A stretch of 12,844 bases of DNA from NCBI GenBank assembly GCA_030609785.1, contig JAUWTC010000025.1, positions 1 to 12,844 on the forward strand. Direction: 5' to 3'. The first letter of the stretch is position 1; every line of letters starts with the position of its first letter. The notes beneath the pieces are model-generated. The model saw only the letters and a program-made list of their open reading frames with translations. It searched no databases and was not told the origin of the DNA. Source of the stretch: Holophagae bacterium (GTDB lineage Bacteria > Acidobacteriota > Thermoanaerobaculia > Thermoanaerobaculales > Sulfomarinibacteraceae). The position numbers and the translations under genes were made by a program. Positions 4,784 to 12,492 of this stretch are shown one piece after another.

Positions 4784-7403
4784 CTTTTTTGAGGACCGAG
4801 GACATCAGGTAGTTGCATCGTCAACACTGATGCCGGCGGGTGACGCCACATTACTGTTCACCAACGCCGGGATGAACCAATTCAAAGACGTGTTCGCCGG
4901 GCGCGAGATGCGTGCTTACAGCCGGGCTTGCTCGTCCCAGAAATGCGTCAGGGCCGGCGGCAAGCACAACGACTTGGAAAACGTCGGTTACACCGCCCGA
5001 CACCAGACATTTTTCGAGATGCTGGGCAACTTTTCGTTTGGGGACTATTTCAAGGAAGACGCCATTCGGTTCGCTTGGGACCTTCTGGTCGATGTCTACC
5101 AACTGCCCGTCGAGCGATTGTGGTTCACCGTCTACACCGATGATGACGAGGCGGCTGTCCTGTGGGAAAAGGTCGGCGCCCCGCGAGATCGGATTCTCCG
5201 TTTCGGCGACGAGGACAACTTCTGGTCGATGGGCGAGGTTGGGCCCTGCGGTCCCTGTTCGGAGATCCACTACGACCGCGGTGGCGATCCGATGGCCGAT
5301 GACCGTGCCCCTCTGGTCAACGGTGACGGCGACGACATCATCGAGATCTGGAATCTGGTCTTCATGCAATATGAACGGGACATCGAGGGGGCCTTGCATC
5401 CTTTGCCCCGGCCCTCGATTGACACCGGCGCCGGTCTGGAGCGATTGGCGGCCGTTCTCCAGGGAGTCGAAAGCAACTACGAAACCGACCTTTTCCTTCC
5501 AATTCTCAATGCAATCGGCGTCCTGGTGGAGAGGCCCTATTCCCCGACCGACAGCCTGGCGGCGGCCTATCGGGTGATCGCCGACCACATTCGGGCGTCG
5601 GTATTTTTGATGACCGACGGTGTCGCTCCGTCCAATGAGGGGCGAGGCTACGTTCTCCGCCGGATCATCAGGCGGGCGCTTCGATACGGCCGGAAACTGG
5701 GGCTGGACGGCGCCTTTCTTCATACATTGGTGCCTGTTGTCGTCACCGAGATGGGTGACATCTATCCAGACATCGTCGAACGACAGGGCGTCGTGACCAC
5801 TCAATTACGCCAGGAAGAAGAGCGCTTTGCCCGAACGCTCAATGCGGGGACCGACGTCGCCGGACGAGAACTGGAGCGCATCAAGCGCCAGGGAGAGACG
5901 GTAGTTCCCGGTGAGTTGGCCTTCAACCTGTATCAGACCCACGGCATTCCGGTCGAGCTTCTGGAGGAGTTCGCCCAGGAGGAGGGATTGAGTCTGGACC
6001 GTGAAGAATTTGACGCATTTCTCAACGCAGAGAAGGAGCGCGGACAGGCGTCGTGGAAGGGCGATGTGCAAGCTCGATTGAGGGCGGAATACGAGGCGTT
6101 GGCCGAGAGGGGCGTGAAGTCGATCTTCGAGGGCTACGACTCGCTCGAGCAGGAGACACGAGTCGTCGCCATTCTCGACGTGGAGGGCGAGGTTGAAGAA
6201 CTCGTCCAAGGGTCCTCCGGGGAAGTCGTCCTCGAGGCGACTCCCTTTTACGCCGAGAGCGGCGGACAGGTAGGCGACCAGGGCCGTCTCAAATGGCATG
6301 GGGGCAGCGCGGTCATCACAAACACCCAGAAGCCGCTGGAGGGTATGATAGTCCACACCCTCACGGTTGAAGAAGGCCGGTTGGCGGTCGGAGCAGGGGT
6401 GATCGCCGCGGTCGCGGTTTCCGAGAGATTGGACACGCAGCGCCATCACACGGCCACGCATCTGCTCCATTCCGCTCTGCGAGGAGTCTTGGGCGATGCG
6501 GCCCAGCAGGCGGGTTCCCTGGTCGATCCCGACCGCTTGCGGTTCGACTTCAACTGGGGCGAGCCAGTGTCGTTCGACCAGTTGCAAGAGATCGAACGGC
6601 GAGTCAATCAGGCGATTGTCGGCAACGAGGCCGTGACCAAACAGTACATGTCCGTCGACGCGGCGCGGGGACTCGGGGCGATGGCTCTCTTCGGCGAGAA
6701 ATACGGTGAGACCGTCCGGGTTGTCTCTGTTGGTGAAGGTGACTTCTCACGGGAACTCTGCGGCGGCTGTCACGTCCGGCGAACCGGTGACATCGGCGCA
6801 TTTGTCATTCTTGGAGAGAGGGGGGTTGCGGCCGGCGTTCGGAGGATCGAAGCAGTGGCCGGTCGGGCTGCGGTTGAGTTCTTTCAGGGGAGGATCCGGA
6901 TTGCCGCCGATTTGGCCGGACGCTACCAGACCTCGTTCGAAGGTCTGGGCGGCCTCTTGGAAAAGAGAGACGCCCACCTGGCCGCATTGGAAGAAGAGGT
7001 CCGATCCCTGAAGCACAAATTGGCGACAGGGGGCGGAGGCGACGACGAGATTCGAACTGAAATCGACGGCGTTGCGGTGCTCGCTCGCCATGCCCCTGAG
7101 ATGTCGTCCTCCGAGTTGCGGGATCTTGCAGACACCCTGCGGCAGCGGCTGGGAAGCGGCGTGGTGGTGCTGGGCATGGAGTCCGGCGGCAAGGCCACCC
7201 TGCTGGTCGCCGTGACCGAGGACCTGGTATCGAGCCTCAAGGCGGGTGAGATCGTCAAACCTCTGGCCGAAATCGTCGGTGGCCGGGGCGGTGGGCGTCC
7301 GAATCTGGCACAGGCCGGCGGCCCCGATGTTGAGCGTTTGGATGAGGCCCTGCAGGCAGCCCCGACCGTAATCGAGGGCCTAACCCGCACTTCTCACCGA
7401 TGA
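4740..7403 (+). CDS. alaS: Alanine-tRNA ligase
   Basis: AlaRS charges tRNA-Ala and hydrolyses mischarged Ser/Gly-tRNA. It has 887 residues, close to the E. coli length. The class II catalytic domain begins EIRKAFLDFFEDRGHQVVASSTL and includes motif 2 (RHQTFFEMLGNFSFGDYF, from about residue 88) and motif 3 (GAGLERL, 230-236). The editing domain has the zinc-site residues H570 and H574 (HHTATHLLH) with C674 and H678 (LCGGCHVRRTGDIG). The usual threonine of CGGTH is a cysteine here. A coiled segment (LLEKRDAHLAALEEEVRSL) leads to the C-Ala domain with GGRGGGRPNLAQAGG near the end. The ATG is set by GGGAGG about nine bases upstream. The start lies inside recX. All key residues are present and the gene looks intact. 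Confidence 0.97.
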   Translation: MPSMTSREIRKAFLDFFEDRGHQVVASSTLMPAGDATLLFTNAGMNQFKDVFAGREMRAYSRACSSQKCVRAGGKHNDLENVGYTARHQTFFEMLGNFSFGDYFKEDAIRFAWDLLVDVYQLPVERLWFTVYTDDDEAAVLWEKVGAPRDRILRFGDEDNFWSMGEVGPCGPCSEIHYDRGGDPMADDRAPLVNGDGDDIIEIWNLVFMQYERDIEGALHPLPRPSIDTGAGLERLAAVLQGVESNYETDLFLPILNAIGVLVERPYSPTDSLAAAYRVIADHIRASVFLMTDGVAPSNEGRGYVLRRIIRRALRYGRKLGLDGAFLHTLVPVVVTEMGDIYPDIVERQGVVTTQLRQEEERFARTLNAGTDVAGRELERIKRQGETVVPGELAFNLYQTHGIPVELLEEFAQEEGLSLDREEFDAFLNAEKERGQASWKGDVQARLRAEYEALAERGVKSIFEGYDSLEQETRVVAILDVEGEVEELVQGSSGEVVLEATPFYAESGGQVGDQGRLKWHGGSAVITNTQKPLEGMIVHTLTVEEGRLAVGAGVIAAVAVSERLDTQRHHTATHLLHSALRGVLGDAAQQAGSLVDPDRLRFDFNWGEPVSFDQLQEIERRVNQAIVGNEAVTKQYMSVDAARGLGAMALFGEKYGETVRVVSVGEGDFSRELCGGCHVRRTGDIGAFVILGERGVAAGVRRIEAVAGRAAVEFFQGRIRIAADLAGRYQTSFEGLGGLLEKRDAHLAALEEEVRSLKHKLATGGGGDDEIRTEIDGVAVLARHAPEMSSSELRDLADTLRQRLGSGVVVLGMESGGKATLLVAVTEDLVSSLKAGEIVKPLAEIVGGRGGGRPNLAQAGGPDVERLDEALQAAPTVIEGLTRTSHR

Positions 7404-7554
7404 TCTACTGTGACGCCCGATACGCCATACCCTGTTGTGCTTTTCGCAACTCGTCCTCCTCAACGGACTGTCAAGTACGCCTGCGTCGGCCGAGTTCCGA
7501 GAAACTCAACAATGCACGACGTCTCGGGCGTCTCGCGACGAAAATCGGTGAGAA
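7404..7554 (+). other. Intergenic gap between alaS and the kinase/hydrolase fusion gene
   Basis: This 151-bp stretch has no gene, no T-tailed hairpin and no clear promoter. GACGCCCGA (7412-7420) and its reverse complement TCGGGCGTC (7524-7532) occur 103 bases apart, which may be chance in GC-rich DNA. Confidence 0.4.
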
Positions 7555-9765
7555 GTGCGGGCTAACAACGTCATGACCACCTCGGATAGGGGAGACGCCG
7601 GAGCTGGTTTTCGGGCCTTCCGGTGGCCCGACCTCGAAGGCGAGTTCGCCGCATGGATTGGCGGTCCGGACCCCGAACCCGCCATTCGACATATCCTGGA
7701 CCCGGCATCGGCGGTGACGACCATTCACTGGGGCCGGAACTACATCTATGAATCGTCGATGCCGACACCGGTTGGTCCCCGATCGGTGGTCGTCAAGCAG
7801 TTTCGGAACCACGGGTGGCGCCGTGCACTCGACCGACGCCTGAGAGGCAGCAAGGCAACCCGCTCGTGGCGCATCGCCAAAGCCTTGATCGAGGCCGGCC
7901 TGCCGACCCCTGAACCCATGGTCCTCGCAGAGTCGACCGAAGCCCAGGGGAACTCCCACTATGTTGCCGAACTGTTGAAACCGGCCTACGAGGTTCGGCA
8001 TTTTTTCAGACATCTCCAGAATCGGCCTGATGCAGGCCACTTTCCGGCGGTTGACGAACAGGACTTTTTGCGTCGCCTCGGCGCACTGGCTCGATCTCTC
8101 CACGATGCCGGTATCTGGTATCGGGACCTGTCTCTTGGGAACGTCCTCGCTCAGCCCAATGAAAACGGGGCCTTGGGTCTATTTCTGGTCGATTTCAACA
8201 GGGCCAAGATCAAGAAGCGGCTCGGACTATGGCGGCGCTCTCGAGACATTTGCCGATTTCCAGTTGTCCAGAGGCATCACCGTGAGGCGTACCTCGAGGG
8301 TTATTGGGGGCTGGTCCCGCCACGGTGGAGCCCCAGATGGTGGTTCTACGTTCTCTCGGTCCGGGGCTACATCCTCAAACACCAGATCAAGAACACTCTG
8401 AGAGGCAAGGGGACGACGGCTAAAGCTTCGCAAGGCGGCAAGCACCACGCGCACATTCCGGCGGCGGGGGAGGGCTCGTCCATTCGTGACCAGGCGGTAT
8501 GGGATCGCCTTTCGGATCAGCCCCACCAGCATGCCTCGAAATGGCAGAAAATAAGGATACGACTGGGTGATGCACCGGATCACCTCGCCGATTTTGCCGC
8601 CGTGCTGGGGGCGGCGCCCAAGGTACTGTCGCGATATCGCGAACTGAAGGCCGGTTTGTGGCAGGAGTCCACTCCATTCCAGGGGCTCGGAGTGGCTGTT
8701 CGCCCTTGTCCCGATGACCCGGAGGCCCACTTCGATGCCCTGAAGGGTCTTGGTGTCAGACACGTCCTCCTGCGGCTTCATCCCTGGGACGACGATTACG
8801 AATCCGAGGAGGCATTGGCCCAGAGGCTCTGCGACGTTGGCATCGAGGTTGCGTTCAGCCTGCCTCAGAACCGAGAGCTGGTCACAGATCTGCCTCGGTG
8901 GGAGAAGGCGGTCGAACGGCTGGCTCGAACCTTCACCCCGTACGGGCGGCACTTCATCGTCGGCCATGCAATCAACCGATCAAAGTGGGGCGTGTGGACC
9001 TCCCGAGAGTACTCCCACCTGCTCAGAGCGGCCACAGATATCCTTAGAAACTACCCCGAGGTCGAGATCCTCGGTCCCGGAGTGATTGACTTCGAATTTC
9101 AGGCGACGCTGGCCGCACTGCAGTGGAAGAGGCCGGGGGTACACTTCGATGCCGTCGCCAGCCTGTTGTATGTCGACCGTCGGGGAGCGCCGGAGAATCC
9201 GCAGATGGGTTTGGATACGGTCGGCAAGGTGACGCTTCTGAAGGCCATCTGCGACACGGCGAGGCTCGCGAGCCCGCGATCGTGGATTACCGAGGTCAAC
9301 TGGCCGCTGTGGGAAGGACCTCATTCGCCCGCCGGGCGTTCGGTTTCGGTTGATGAGGAGGCCCAGGCGAACTATCTGACCCGATACTACGTGCTGGCCT
9401 TGACGACCGGCATGGTCGAGCGCATCTACTGGTGGCGGCTGGCCGCACGGGGCTACGGACTGAGCACCTTCGAACCGGATGGGGCTTTGAGGCTTCGTCC
9501 CTCGTATCGGGCTTTGAAGACCTTGGCGGCCCAGTTGGACGGGACGACATCGATGGGCCCCGTGCCCACTGCTGAGGGCACATACGTCTTTCGGTTCGAA
9601 ACAAATGGCGGGCAGCGGTTGGTGGCCTGGGCTCTTGAGCCAGGGGCCCGGGTAGAACTTCCCGGAGTCCCTCGAGCTGTTGTGGATCGAGACGGGCGAC
9701 CCGGTGAGGTTCCGGACTCCGCGTCTGTCGTGCTTGGTCCCTCGCCGATTTACTTTGACCTCTGA
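7555..9765 (+). CDS. Fusion of LPS-kinase-like domain and glycoside-hydrolase-like TIM barrel
   Basis: The product has 736 residues from GTG 7555; ATG 7573 is a possible later start, and neither has a well-spaced Shine-Dalgarno. An in-frame TGA at 7549 rules out anything longer. Residues about 55-290 resemble Kdo/WaaP/InaA-type lipopolysaccharide kinases: VVVKQF with the ATP lysine K81, a catalytic loop YRDLSLGNVL (D191, N196) and LVDFNRAK with the metal aspartate D213. The usual catalytic-loop histidine is tyrosine. Residues about 375-660 read like a clan-A glycoside hydrolase barrel: alternating strand and helix segments, an SREYSHLLRAATDILR helix typical after strand 4, and WITEVNWPLWEG with E580 where the nucleophile sits. 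Where NEP would carry the acid/base glutamate, the sequence is HAIN (471-474). The rest (about 670-736) looks like a small beta domain. No signal peptide or membrane helix is seen, so it is probably cytoplasmic. It may modify a surface polysaccharide (inference). Confidence 0.65.
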   Translation: MRANNVMTTSDRGDAGAGFRAFRWPDLEGEFAAWIGGPDPEPAIRHILDPASAVTTIHWGRNYIYESSMPTPVGPRSVVVKQFRNHGWRRALDRRLRGSKATRSWRIAKALIEAGLPTPEPMVLAESTEAQGNSHYVAELLKPAYEVRHFFRHLQNRPDAGHFPAVDEQDFLRRLGALARSLHDAGIWYRDLSLGNVLAQPNENGALGLFLVDFNRAKIKKRLGLWRRSRDICRFPVVQRHHREAYLEGYWGLVPPRWSPRWWFYVLSVRGYILKHQIKNTLRGKGTTAKASQGGKHHAHIPAAGEGSSIRDQAVWDRLSDQPHQHASKWQKIRIRLGDAPDHLADFAAVLGAAPKVLSRYRELKAGLWQESTPFQGLGVAVRPCPDDPEAHFDALKGLGVRHVLLRLHPWDDDYESEEALAQRLCDVGIEVAFSLPQNRELVTDLPRWEKAVERLARTFTPYGRHFIVGHAINRSKWGVWTSREYSHLLRAATDILRNYPEVEILGPGVIDFEFQATLAALQWKRPGVHFDAVASLLYVDRRGAPENPQMGLDTVGKVTLLKAICDTARLASPRSWITEVNWPLWEGPHSPAGRSVSVDEEAQANYLTRYYVLALTTGMVERIYWWRLAARGYGLSTFEPDGALRLRPSYRALKTLAAQLDGTTSMGPVPTAEGTYVFRFETNGGQRLVAWALEPGARVELPGVPRAVVDRDGRPGEVPDSASVVLGPSPIYFDL

Positions 9766-9768
9766 CAC

Positions 9769-10083
9769 CGGCCTTCGGGAACGCTTCGCGTCCCCGCTCG
9801 GCCCTTTCCCAGAGGGGCGTCATTTCAGTATTTGGGTAGCAACCGCCCCTCCGGGAAATGACCTCGGCGGCCTACGGCGTTGGCGAAGACTCGGTCGCTG
9901 AGGGCGGCGCCGTGGGTTGCCCGGTGTCGGCTTTCATCGTAATGGCGGAATAGTCGGGAGTTCTGCCCGATGAAGAAAGCCGCACCCGGCACGCCCCGTC
10001 GGAGGTGTCGGGCGCTCTTAGGTTTTAACGCCGGCGTTGGCTTTCCCTGGCGCTGCCGGCTGCTCCTGTCGCTGATAGCTGAA
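9769..10083 (+). repeat. Dispersed intergenic repeat element, copy B
   Basis: The second copy of the element at 2513-2874 is in the same orientation. It starts three bases after the stop of the kinase/hydrolase gene and ends 64 bases before the pyrD start. It shares the ordered blocks given for copy A and ends in GCTGATAGCTGA. Internal structure includes GGGAACGC-TTC-GCGTCCC (9777-9794), GAGGGGCG/CGCCCCTC (9812-9819, 9844-9851), CCTCGGCG/CGCTGAGG with one G-T pair (9862-9869, 9896-9903), the long covarying hairpin listed separately, and the palindrome AACGCCGGCGTT (10027-10038). No gene is supported in this stretch. Its first hairpin may also end transcription of the upstream gene, although no T-tract follows. 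Confidence 0.75.
9921..9989 (+). other. Long covarying hairpin in repeat copy B (possible structured RNA)
   Basis: The left arm CCGGTGTCGGCTTTCATCG (9921-9939) pairs with the right arm running from CGATGAA (9968) through AGCCG to CACCCGG (9989). The loop of 28 bases contains GTCGGGAGTTCTGCC as in copy A. The stem centre is CGGCT with AGCCG, where copy A has CGCCC with GGGCG, so pairing is kept while both arms differ. Confidence 0.6.
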
Positions 10084-10125
10084 CCCGACGCTGCCGCTGC
10101 CCCTGCCAAACGCCGCCGGCTTGTG

Positions 10126-10132
10126 TAAACTC
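10126..10132 (+). promoter_or_regulatory. TAAACTC motif upstream of pyrD, possible -10 element
   Basis: TAAACTC lies 22 bases before the pyrD ATG, just before the Shine-Dalgarno GGAAG. A CTGCCA about 17 bases further upstream could act as a poor -35. Support comes from the same motif at pilT and trpS. Confidence 0.33.
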
Positions 10133-10147
10133 TCGGCCGGAAGAAAT

Positions 10148-11194
10148 ATGCTCTATCCCCTCACTCGCTCCCTGCTGTTTCGCCTCGAACCCGAACTGGC
10201 ACACGCCCTGGCCCTGAAGGCGATCGCCCGTGCCGGCGCCATCCCGCCCCTGAGAGCGGCTTTGGCAGCTCAGTATTCTGTTCGGGATGCCGAACCGGTC
10301 GAGGCCTTCGGCATTCGTTTTCCCAACCGCGTCGGGCTGGCTGCCGGATATGACAAGGATGGGGAGGGTTGGCGGGGTCTCGCTGCTTTAGGTTTCGGAC
10401 ACATCGAGGTGGGCACGGTGACCCCAGAGCCTCAGCCGGGCAACCCTCGGCCGCGGGTCTTTCGCCTGCCCGAGAAGCGTTCGCTGATCAATCGGATGGG
10501 TTTTCCCGGTCGAGGAGCACAATGGGTGTCGAAGCGCTTGGGGGGGAGCAGGCCAGGGGGCGTCAGTCTCGGCGTCAACATCGGCAAACAAAAGACCACC
10601 CCCCTCGAGGCCGCGGTTGAGGACTACACGGTTCTGATGGATGTGTTTGCCCCCCTCGCCGACTACCTGGCAATCAACATCTCATCGCCGAACACTCCCG
10701 GATTGCGCCAACTTCAGGAACGACACTTCCTCTCAGGACTGCTGGGGGGGGCTGCCGCCCGCAAAGAGGTTCTCGAGCACGACCTCGGCCGCCGCGTCCC
10801 GGTGCTGGTCAAGCTTGCCCCGGATCTGGAGCCGGATCAGCTGAAGACCGCTGTCGACGTCATCGTCGAGTCCGGCTTGGACGGCATCATCGCCACCAAC
10901 ACGACGATCGGCAGGGCGGGCGTTGATGGGCATCCTGCGGCGTCGGAGGACGGGGGCTTGAGCGGCGCCGCCCTGAGCGAACTCTCGACCGAGATTCTTG
11001 CAGCGATTTGTGAACACCTCGGAGGCGCCCTGCCCGTGATCGGCGTTGGGGGTGTCATGGGCGCCAAAGAGGCTCAGGAGAAACTGGACACCGGCGCTAC
11101 TCTGGTCCAGGTCTTCACCGGATTGATCTACGCGGGGCCGGGGATGGTCAAGGAGATTCTCGGCGATTTGCGCGATGGGGGAGACACGGGCTGA
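10148..11194 (+). CDS. pyrD: Dihydroorotate dehydrogenase (quinone), class 2
   Basis: This FMN enzyme oxidises dihydroorotate to orotate in pyrimidine synthesis and passes electrons to membrane quinones. It has 348 residues. The N-terminus MLYPLTRSLLFRLEPELAHALAL is the amphipathic membrane-association segment that marks class 2. Family motifs follow: NRVGLAAGYDKDGEGW (60-75), GHIEVGTVTPEPQPGNPRPR (84-103), INRMGFPG (114-121), NISSPNTPGLR (177-187) with catalytic Ser180, VLVKLAPD, ATNTT, GGLSG and PVIGVGGV. It ends with the phosphate-site region QVFTGLIYAGP. ATG 10148 is chosen over the upstream TTG 10121 because it matches family N-termini and has GGAAG close by. The gene follows repeat copy B and converges on the solute-binding protein gene, with 33 bp between their stops. 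Confidence 0.95.
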   Translation: MLYPLTRSLLFRLEPELAHALALKAIARAGAIPPLRAALAAQYSVRDAEPVEAFGIRFPNRVGLAAGYDKDGEGWRGLAALGFGHIEVGTVTPEPQPGNPRPRVFRLPEKRSLINRMGFPGRGAQWVSKRLGGSRPGGVSLGVNIGKQKTTPLEAAVEDYTVLMDVFAPLADYLAINISSPNTPGLRQLQERHFLSGLLGGAAARKEVLEHDLGRRVPVLVKLAPDLEPDQLKTAVDVIVESGLDGIIATNTTIGRAGVDGHPAASEDGGLSGAALSELSTEILAAICEHLGGALPVIGVGGVMGAKEAQEKLDTGATLVQVFTGLIYAGPGMVKEILGDLRDGGDTG

Positions 11195-11227
11195 TCGAAA
11201 CCGGTACCCAAAATATAAAGGCCCTTT

Positions 11228-12280
11228 TTAGAACTTGAGTGTGCCGAGCGTGGTGCCTCTCTTGAAAGACAAATCCATTTGGCTTGTCGGGCCCTTGTAG
11301 GCGTCCGGAATTGCATCCCAGCCTTTGTAAATATTGCCCTGGACGAAAACGCGTTGCTCCTCAATCGGAGTTTCCTCCGGGATCTCGCCGAACACGTCGT
11401 AGACTGTGCCTGGCGGCCTTTCGCCCACACGGTCCCCGAGGGCCACCAACTCGAGCAGACCATCGCCGTCCACGTCCACCCGGATCCAACCCACCTGGAG
11501 GATCTCGGCGTAGGTGCCGTCGGACAGCATTCCGCGGATCTCGCGGTTGAAAGTCGCGACGATTTCTTCGGCCCCGGGAATCTCTTTCCGGATGGCGAAA
11601 TGGAGCATGCGACGAGCCAATACAGTGGACCCGATCTCGAGCTTCAAGGCGGCTTCTTCCGGCTGGTAGGCCACGAGATAGCGGGCGACGAGTTCATCGA
11701 CCAGCATGTACTCCACCTCGCCTGCAAGCAGCTTGTCGAGGTTGTCCTGGTCGTTACGCCCGTTGACGAAAAGTACACCATCGGCCTTTTTGATCTCATC
11801 ACCGTAGGCATAGCGCCCGACCGCAGCGACCCGCTTGCCCGCGAGATCCGAAATGCGTGCGGCCGACACCTCGCTGCCCTTGCGGCCTATGAGCACCAAT
11901 CGGTTCTCGAGATACGGTTCGGAGAAAAGAAGGTCCCGTTCCCGTCGCTCATTTCGCCACATCGCTGCGCTCCCGTCATAGGTTGCTGTCCGGAGGCCTC
12001 TTTCGACTTCTTTCCAGTCCACCACTGATGTGGTCGCACTGATTCCCGCGCGTTCGAGGGCGGTGTGAACGAGTTCGACCGCGACCCTTTGCCCCGGTGG
12101 ATCGTCGGTGAACGGGGGCCAGGAGTCGGACGCCAGGCTGAGCTCGGAGCCATCTGTCGCCATCGTTGGTATTGCCAGCAGCACCACGGCGAAGCACAAC
12201 ACGCTTCGCTTCATCATCTCCGTTGGCGTCAACAACTCGATCTGGTGATTAGGAATTCTGGATTGCATCCATCGAATCAT
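11228..12280 (-). CDS. Periplasmic solute-binding protein, family 3, with acidic C-terminal extension
   Basis: The product resembles amino-acid-type family 3 binding proteins. After a signal peptide (MKRSVLCFAVVLLAIPTMA, cut before TDG) it reads LASDSWPPFTDDPPGQRVAVELVHTALERAG, then DWKEVERGLRTATYDGSAAMWRNERRERDLLFSEPYLENRLVLIGRKG. It continues with LAGKRVAAVGRYAYGDEI, LLAGEVEYMLVDELVARYLV and FNREIRGMLSDGTYAEI, the last typical of the family's final helix. About 80 residues then follow that are not part of the family, starting RVDVDGDGLLELV, a DxDxDG calcium-loop-like motif. The start is ambiguous. ATG 12280 has an excellent GGGAGG five bases upstream but adds 21 residues before the signal peptide. 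The ATGs at 12217 and 12214 fit the signal peptide better but have GGAG too close. No permease or ATPase lies beside it in the window, so the ligand and any transport role are unknown; sensing is equally possible. Confidence 0.8.
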   Translation of the reverse strand: MIRWMQSRIPNHQIELLTPTEMMKRSVLCFAVVLLAIPTMATDGSELSLASDSWPPFTDDPPGQRVAVELVHTALERAGISATTSVVDWKEVERGLRTATYDGSAAMWRNERRERDLLFSEPYLENRLVLIGRKGSEVSAARISDLAGKRVAAVGRYAYGDEIKKADGVLFVNGRNDQDNLDKLLAGEVEYMLVDELVARYLVAYQPEEAALKLEIGSTVLARRMLHFAIRKEIPGAEEIVATFNREIRGMLSDGTYAEILQVGWIRVDVDGDGLLELVALGDRVGERPPGTVYDVFGEIPEETPIEEQRVFVQGNIYKGWDAIPDAYKGPTSQMDLSFKRGTTLGTLKF

Positions 12281-12492
12281 CGTATCCTCCCGGCGACTTC
12301 GCACTATCCTACTGTGTCCATGCACTAGCCGCCATTCGTTGGCTACCGCTGGCGGCGGGTGGGTGAGCCTTTCGCGCAGGGAGAGAATTCACGGCCACTC
12401 ATTGCAACTTCCTGGACCGAGAGGCTGATCACCGGGGGCAACCCTGCGCAATAGGCAATGCATAGGTTAAACTCCCTGGCTGCGAGGTGATG
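12281..12492 (+). other. Divergent intergenic region between the solute-binding protein gene and trpS
   Basis: This 212-bp gap should contain both promoters. It holds a perfect hairpin GCCGCCA/TGGCGGC (12328-12334, 12350-12356) with a 15-base loop, of unknown role. No T-box, attenuator or leader peptide with tryptophan codons is apparent before trpS. I do not credit the small open frame on the minus strand here, as it mostly lies under trpS. Confidence 0.4.
12468..12474 (+). promoter_or_regulatory. TAAACTC motif upstream of trpS, possible -10 element
   Basis: TAAACTC lies 25 bases before the trpS ATG and would give a very short leader containing only the Shine-Dalgarno. The same heptamer and similar spacing precede pyrD. 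No good -35 is seen. Confidence 0.33.

Noticed and set aside
4851..5804. Long minus-strand open frame (317 codons) under alaS, and similar ones at 5805-6587 and 8980-9768
   Set aside because: They lie antisense to strongly supported coding regions of high GC, where long shadow frames are expected, and show no recognisable domains.
7412..7532. 9-bp inverted repeat GACGCCCGA/TCGGGCGTC before the kinase/hydrolase gene
   Set aside because: It is short, far apart and made of common GC-rich words, so chance is a sufficient explanation.
11205..11230. AAAGGCCCTTTTT between the convergent pyrD and solute-binding protein genes as a bidirectional terminator
   Set aside because: The arms leave a loop of one base, which cannot form a real hairpin. 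Only the T-run is visible.
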